NCBI GenBank assembly: GCA_016703895.1
Contig: JADJBE010000027.1
Location: 1-40,150, forward strand
Source: Pseudomonadota bacterium
Lineage (GTDB): Bacteria > Pseudomonadota > Gammaproteobacteria > Steroidobacterales > Steroidobacteraceae
Length of the DNA stretch: 40,150 nucleotides
Direction: 5' to 3'
Shown in pieces: positions 35,152-40,150 of the stretch. A program made the position numbers and the translations under genes. Within the stretch, counting starts at the first letter, position 1. Every line of letters begins with the position of its first letter. The notes under the pieces were generated by a model. The model was not told where the DNA came from and made no database searches. It was given only the letters and a program-made list of their open reading frames with translations.

Positions 35152-37173
35152 CTAGCGATTGAAGAGATTCTTCAGCCGATCCTGAACCTGCTCTTTCAGC
35201 TTCTCCTTTACCTCATTCTCCTTCTGCTCGATTTCTTGCTGCACGCGGGCTTTGGCCATCCCCGCAAGATCAGGCCGGATCTTCGGGTCCTCGAAGGTGC
35301 CGGTGATGCGAATCAGGATGGATGCCCGCGCCAGTTGCGCGATGCCTGCGTCGGAATCAGGCGGCGCCTTCAGGACCGTGGCCGTGAGGTGTAGTCGAGC
35401 GCCTCGGTCGGCATATTGCTGCTGCCCTGGCCGGTCACGCGCAGCAGCTGCGAGAATAACAGTAGGTCGTTTGTTGTAACAACGCCATCTTCTACTATAG
35501 TCGACGCCTTGAAGGTTTCGAATGTGGTACGTCCGGCGTTCGTACCACCAGCGAGTGTGCGCTGTTGCAACAGCGATTGGGCCTGTGTGATCGCGTACCA
35601 AAGGTCGATGCCTTGCACCGCGCCATCGGCAAGATCGGTGGAGATGGTGCCGCGCAGTGTCTGAGCAGCTGGTCGCCATTGCGTCCGGTGGCGGGAAGCT
35701 TTGCGGTGAGCGTGCCGCGCCCGGCAAGTCGCTCGCTGTCGAGGAAATCTTTCATCAGCGCCGCCATATTGATGCCGCTGAGGTTCTCGTTCAGGGAGAG
35801 CCGCGGGGTCGCCGGCCGCATGTCGAGCGAGATGTCGCCGGAGTACTGGCCGCCGTAGAGCTGGGCCTTGAGCGGGTGGAAGCGCGCGACGCCATCTCTT
35901 GCGTCCATGGTCACGTTGAGGCGCGTGAGCTGCATGCCAGCGATCTTGATCTCGCTTACCTCGAAGCTGCCCATCGCGCGCAGCGGCTTCAGTGTGTCGA
36001 TTGGCAGCTCGATCGGATCTGACGCGGCTGCCTCGCCGTCCGTTGGCGGTGGCTGATAGCGGTCAGGTCGATGTGATCGAGGACTAGCGCGAAATCCACT
36101 GCGTTGGTGTCGGTGTCGTAGGCAATGCGGCCGGCGGTGCAGAATCGTCTGGATTGTAACTCGGGTGCGTCGGTATGGGCGGTCTTCTTTGCCCAGCTGT
36201 AACGGCCCTGTGCCTTGACGCGCGTCAGGGCAGAGGCGTCGCGGGTAACCGGCGGGGCGATTCCCAATACTCTCATCAAGTCCCGCGGCGGGAGTTCCTG
36301 CAGTGAACCTACCACTCAGTGCGGGTTCATCGATCAGCTGAGTGCCGGCCACTGTTCCGGACAATTGCACTGCGGCTACTTTGGTTTCGAAGGTGGTTTC
36401 GGCGAGCGTTCGAGCGGCGGGTTGAGATCAACCAGAGGTGATCAGGAATGTCCAGGCAGATCCGACTCGGCGCCGCTCGGCGACACCGTGCCCTTCAACT
36501 CGAGCTGCGGTAAAGCATATTGCTGCTTCTCCAGATCGAGAGTGAGCTTGAACTGCGCTGCCAGCGGCATCGGCAATGAATCCGGAGCAAACTGAAGGTC
36601 AAGCTTCATCTCTACGGGAATTGTTGCCCCGGGTGCGACACGCCCGACTTCCACATTGAAGTTTTGTGCCACGATATCTTCAAAAGCGACGCGACCGTTG
36701 GTGATGGCGACGCCTGCGAGGTCGAGGCTGGCCGGCTCGCGGCTTTGTGGGGATGGTTCCTGAGGCGTCGCATCGCGGTCGCGCAGTCCTCCAGTTTCCC
36801 TTACCGTCCTCGTTCTGGACGAGGCGCACGTCGAGCCCGTCGATCTCGATGCGACCCACTTCGAGTTCCTTGCGCAGCAGGGGCAGGAGTTTGACGCGCA
36901 CTGCGGCATGCTGCAGCGTGGCGAATGGCGCGTCGCCAAACCCCCGTGGATTGCCAATACTGGCCGGTCCGAGGTTCAGCGCCAGCCATGGGTACACCGA
37001 CAGCTTCAGGTCTCCCGGCATCGCCAGCTCCGACCGGTGGATTCCTTTACTGCGGCAGAAATGCGATCCTTGTAGTCATTCGGATTGACTAACAGCCAGA
37101 CGGCCAGCAGCGCGAGCGCCATCAGGGCGACCAGCGCTCCCATGCTCAGTCCGAGGATCTTCAGCACACGCAT
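35152..37173 (-). pseudogene. asmA: AsmA-family gene, many frameshifts
   Basis: AsmA-type proteins are large envelope proteins anchored by one N-terminal helix and linked to outer-membrane lipid homeostasis. The start at 37173 gives MRVLKILGLSMGALVALMAL followed by a leucine-rich helix and NPNDYKDRI, typical for the family. Later pieces in other frames include GVAITNGRVAFEDIVAQNFN, FEVSEIKIAGMQLTRLNVTM and QLYGGQYSGDISLDM. The end ISILIR-like segment (ASILIRITGTFEDPKIRPDL) and a charged tail (EKLKEQVQDRLKNLFNR) match AsmA C-termini. At least four frame changes occur, so the gene is dead. It is probably older resident chromosome. Confidence 0.85.
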
Positions 37174-37302
37174 GGTGGTCTCCGTCAGTCGGCGGGGCCT
37201 GCTATCTTACGGTGCTCAGGCCCGCGGTAGTGGACGCTTCCGCTTCAGCTCGCACTCCGTCTCGCACTCGCGAAGGCTTGTCGGTCGGGCATGCGTTGAG
37301 AT

Positions 37303-37460
37303 GGTGGCGCAAGCGAGGTTGTCCATGCGCAGGATTCAGACATTCTGTTACTCGCGCACACGGCTCGTTTCGGCGATCGGCAGATCGCAAAGACAGAAGC
37401 AGGTGTTCGGCTGAGCCGACTTGATTGGAGCTTGTCCGACGCGAAGCGCAACGAGATTTT
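37303..37460 (+). mobile_element. IS21-family istA 5' remnant
   Basis: The plus strand reads MVAQARLSMRRIQTFCYSRT, matching the beginning of istA in the left element (VAQARLSMRRIRDILRLKHE), and the bases match as well (ggtggcgcaagcgaggttgt in both). The helix-turn-helix region RQIAK-like follows in broken frames to about 37460. Only this 5' scrap is present. It points the opposite way to the left IS21 element. Confidence 0.7.
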
Positions 37461-37789
37461 ACTGTGGCATGGTTCTTAGTCGTCCCTGGCCAGTTGTTTC
37501 TCAGCCAGATTTATGCCGGGTGTGCGCATCGGCCTGAGCGTGTCACTGACGGATCCGTCGGGCTGGCGGCGATGCTCTGTTCCCCCGAGGTCGTCGATCG
37601 CTGATATGCGTGGTCGCTGTTTTGCCTGGCACAAGATGCGGTGCGACAAGAAATTATTAAAAGTGTGCGCAAGGCCAGCCTCAGCGGTGCCTCCGCAGGG
37701 TGCCCGGTCGTCGACGAGTGGAGTCCATCTATCGTCCTCGACAATGTTCGTCGTGAATACGTCGCCCTAAGACCATCCGCCAGGAGAAT
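37461..37789. other. Intergenic stretch without recognisable content
   Basis: These 329 bases contain only short open frames with no family resemblance that I can see. A GGAG sequence at the end (37782-37785) serves the serine-hydrolase pseudogene that follows. Confidence 0.5.
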
Positions 37790-37794
37790 TCAGT

Positions 37795-39029
37795 ATGTTC
37801 CGCAATCGATCACATGGCACACTCGACCCGGCGTCAGCATTGCTGCGCTGGCCCTACTCGGCGTGAGCGTCTATGCCGCCGACGTGCCAACCGGCGTGCA
37901 GACCCCGATGTTGCGCTCGCCGATCCGATCTACAGCGATCCGGTGTTCTTCTGGCGTATGACCTCGATGCCGAAGGACGTCCTATGAGCCCGAGCCTATT
38001 TTTACTGGCCCGCTGCTGTCGTGACCGGTCAGCCCGGCCTTTGGCTGCCGGTTGCCAAGGCGGGTTCACCACGTTGCCCGCTGCCAGTCTTGCGGCTGCG
38101 GCGGCTTGGGTAGAGCAACGAGAAACAAATGCGCTCATCATCATCCACAAAGGCAAGGTGCAGCTTGAGCGCTACTGGAATGGAATGCAGCCCGACGAAC
38201 TCGCCAACGGCCGGGCGCTGACCAGGACTATCACGCCGATGCTGCTTGGCTTTGCGGTCGAGAGCGGCAAGCTAGGGCTGGAGGATCCGCTCGACAAGTT
38301 CATCACGGAGTGGCGCGATGACCCGCGCGGCAGGATCACAGTGCGCCAACTGGCGCAGAATGTGTCGGGGCTGGAAGTTGCACCGAGCATCCCACCCGCA
38401 TCGTCTATGGCAACAAGGACCTCTACCTTGCCTACGGCGGCGACGTGGTGCGCGCGGCGATGAACTATCCTGCGGTGCTGCCGCCGGGCACGCGCTTCGA
38501 GGTCGCGCAAGAGAATACCCAGCTCCTCGCGCTGGTGATCGAGCGTGCCACCGGCAAGTACGGTGCAGGCACTGCTGTCAGAACGTGTCTGGAAGCCGAT
38601 CGGCGCGGCCGATGCCGCATTCCAGCTGGACCGCCCAGGCGGCGTTGCGCGAGTGATGTGCTGCATGCGTGCGACGCCGCGCGATTGGGCGCAGAGTTGG
38701 ACTGTTGCTCGCGCAGGACGGGAAGTGGGAGGGCAAGCAAGTTCTGCCGGCAGGCTGGGTGCAGACAATGGCAACGCCCTCGGTACGCAACGTGAATTTC
38801 GGGCTGGGCCTCTGGCTCGGCAGTCCCTATGACGCGAAGCGCGAACGTCTGTGGGCGCCGCAGTCCGAGCCGTTTCTCGCCGACGATGTACGGTTCATGC
38901 AGGGCGGCGGTTATCGGTACCGTTTACATCGTACCGTCCAAGCAACTCGTAATATTCCGCCACGGCAAGGAAGTTGCCGACTGGGACAACGCTGCGTTGG
39001 TCAATACGATACTGCGGCACTACCACTAG
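37795..39029 (+). pseudogene. Beta-lactamase-fold serine hydrolase, many frameshifts
   Basis: The start at 37795 follows CAGGAG. Pieces in several frames show the family: a signal peptide (GVSIAALALLGVSVYA), DVALADPIYSDPVFFW, MLLGFAVESGKLGLEDPLDK, then RGRITVRQLAQNVSGLE, PPGTRFEVAQENTQLLALVI and AGWVQTMATPSVRN. These correspond to class C beta-lactamase-type hydrolases (esterase or 6-aminohexanoate-dimer hydrolase-like). The SxxK catalytic motif expected just before MLLGFAV is not found (the site reads ALTRTITP). With at least five frame changes the gene cannot work. Its end at 39029 is marked by NTILRHYH and TAG. Confidence 0.8.
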
Positions 39030-39030
39030 T

Positions 39031-39054
39031 GCCCGCAGGCCGGCGCCTGCGGGC
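39031..39054. terminator. Perfect 10-bp GC hairpin between converging genes
   Basis: GCCCGCAGGC (39031-39040), loop CGGC, then GCCTGCGGGC (39045-39054) form a perfect stem. It lies between the stops of two converging genes, a position expected for a bidirectional terminator. No T-run follows on either side. Confidence 0.5.
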
Positions 39055-39060
39055 AACCGG

Positions 39061-40035
39061 TCAGGGCTTCTTGGGCGGCTTCGGCTTTTGAGTCTTGGAA
39101 TAGACCTCGAGACTGGAGAGGTTCGGCTTTTCCCAGAAAGCCTTCGGCGGCGCCTCAAGCATGTGCGGATAGAGTTTCTCGCAGTGCGCACGGACCTTGG
39201 GCTTGAATCCGTCGAGCGAGTCGAACGATTGGTGGATCGAATGGTAGACAATGTGGCCGGGCGGTTGACCCATTAGCAACCACGGCAACCATGGCGTTAC
39301 GCGTGTCCAGGAGCCCGTGTGCAGCACTGAAGTCTTGTTAGGGTCCTGCAGGTCGGCGAGCTTGACGGCCGTAGTGAAGAACTCGCTGACACGATTCATC
39401 GGGCCGGAGCTCTCGCGCGGCCACTTGTCGGGCTGCAGTGCGGCCTTGTAGTACAGGTTGATAGCCGTGCGGTTATGCACCATGCCGTTGCCGGCTTCCA
39501 CAAAGTGCATGCTGTAGGGGACCGGTGGGCGCGCAACCGGCTTGTTGAGGCCGCCGTAGTCCGGCTCGAACTTCTTGACCATCTCAGAGAAAAAGTGGTT
39601 CCACGGGTCATTGATGACATCGACGACCTCGACGGTTTCATCGAGGTAGGGGTTGCGCCACGAGCGCAAGATGTCGCCGGTGGCGAGGTCAGTGTAGAAA
39701 ATCGCCTCTCGGTGCAGCACGCGGTTACTGCCGTCGGGCTGGCCCCAAGCGCGAGCCACTGAGACGACCTCGAAGCCGAACAGGTCGCGCAACGCCTCGC
39801 CGTCGCGCACGCCGGTGACGATGCCGCTGACGCTGGACCACTTCTGCTTGCTCTCGTCGAGGTTCGCATCGATCCGGACGGCCGCGTTGACGCTGCCCTT
39901 CGGCGTGGTGAGGTCGATGTGCGGGCCCTTAAAGCCGGCCGACGCCGTCGAAGTCGCAGCAGCGGACGTAAGCGGAACGGCGCTAAGCCCCGTCGCCAGC
40001 GAGCCGGTCAAAATCAACATGTCGCGTCGATCCAT
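39061..40035 (-). CDS. Tat-exported DUF1838 protein
   Basis: 324 residues from MDRRDMLILTGSLATGLSAV, a Tat-like signal; the GAGG upstream supports the start at 40035, and the 30 residues before it in the open frame are not signal-like. Landmarks are FKGPHIDLTTPKGSVNAAVR, AIFYTDLATGDILRSWRNPY, NLYYKAALQPDKWPRESSGP and RVTPWLPWLLMGQPPGHIVY. The C-terminal tail is KTQKPKPPKKP. It is the intact relative of the frameshifted gene at 21663. It lies outside the istA scrap and the two pseudogenes, so the DUF1838 family extends beyond the apparent island edge. Its function is unknown. Confidence 0.9.
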   Translation of the reverse strand: MDRRDMLILTGSLATGLSAVPLTSAAATSTASAGFKGPHIDLTTPKGSVNAAVRIDANLDESKQKWSSVSGIVTGVRDGEALRDLFGFEVVSVARAWGQPDGSNRVLHREAIFYTDLATGDILRSWRNPYLDETVEVVDVINDPWNHFFSEMVKKFEPDYGGLNKPVARPPVPYSMHFVEAGNGMVHNRTAINLYYKAALQPDKWPRESSGPMNRVSEFFTTAVKLADLQDPNKTSVLHTGSWTRVTPWLPWLLMGQPPGHIVYHSIHQSFDSLDGFKPKVRAHCEKLYPHMLEAPPKAFWEKPNLSSLEVYSKTQKPKPPKKP

Positions 40036-40150
40036 GGAGTCCTCGAAATTTCGTAAGTCGCACGCTGCGATCGGACGAGACTGCGCTGGATCTGGATCAG
40101 CGTCAACTCGCGCGACCAATTGCACGTTTTAAACGGTGCCGTGTCAGGCA

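Noticed and set aside
1..37460. Active composite transposon bounded by IS21 copies
   Set aside because: Both IS21 copies are broken, the right one is only a short istA scrap, and no outer ends are visible.

Overview
The window looks like an accessory catabolic island from a GC-rich Gram-negative bacterium, most likely a proteobacterium. The evidence is three kinds of TonB-dependent outer-membrane receptor, many twin-arginine (Tat) signal peptides, an AsmA-type gene, and IS21, IS256 and IS3 elements. The species cannot be read from the sequence. No rRNA, tRNA, CRISPR array or phage gene was seen.

Layout. 1-2210: a decayed IS21-family element (istB/istA, minus strand) with four 23-bp terminal repeats. 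2281-4592: two inverted fragments of one IS3-like element; one is interrupted by a complete IS256-type element with a perfect 8-bp target duplication. 4590-7082: a Tat-exported nitrilase-fold protein, a TonB-receptor remnant and a DUF1838-like secreted protein. 7257-10901: a receptor and an MFS transporter, each cut off by an IS3 element (8654-9903). 11113-12201: a second nitrilase-fold protein, then a DUF1838 remnant. 12423-18374: a TonB receptor, a flavin amine oxidase overlapping a cytochrome c, and an MFS transporter. 18636-21483: a LysR regulator divergent from a thiamine-diphosphate enzyme. 21663-26285: three DUF1838 genes (one frameshifted) and a second flavoenzyme. 26282-27254: a frameshifted LysR gene. 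27328-35093: a run of plus-strand genes (CpcT/CpeT-like protein, flavoenzyme, cytochrome c, TonB receptor, flavoenzyme, DUF1838). 35152-39029: heavily decayed asmA and serine-hydrolase genes with an istA scrap between them. 39061-40035: one more DUF1838 gene.

How the genes may work together (inference). Receptors would bring a substrate into the periplasm. There, Tat-exported flavoenzymes would oxidise it and pass electrons to small class I cytochromes c, as in the known pairing of nicotine oxidoreductase NicA2 with a cytochrome c. Secreted DUF1838 proteins and the Tat-exported nitrilase-fold protein would act in the same compartment. MFS carriers would move products inward, where the second nitrilase-fold protein and the thiamine-diphosphate lyase or decarboxylase act. 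The substrate is unknown. The repeated families (four flavoenzymes, six DUF1838 genes plus a remnant, two cytochromes, two nitrilase-fold proteins) suggest growth by module duplication, followed by IS-driven deletion and single-base decay.
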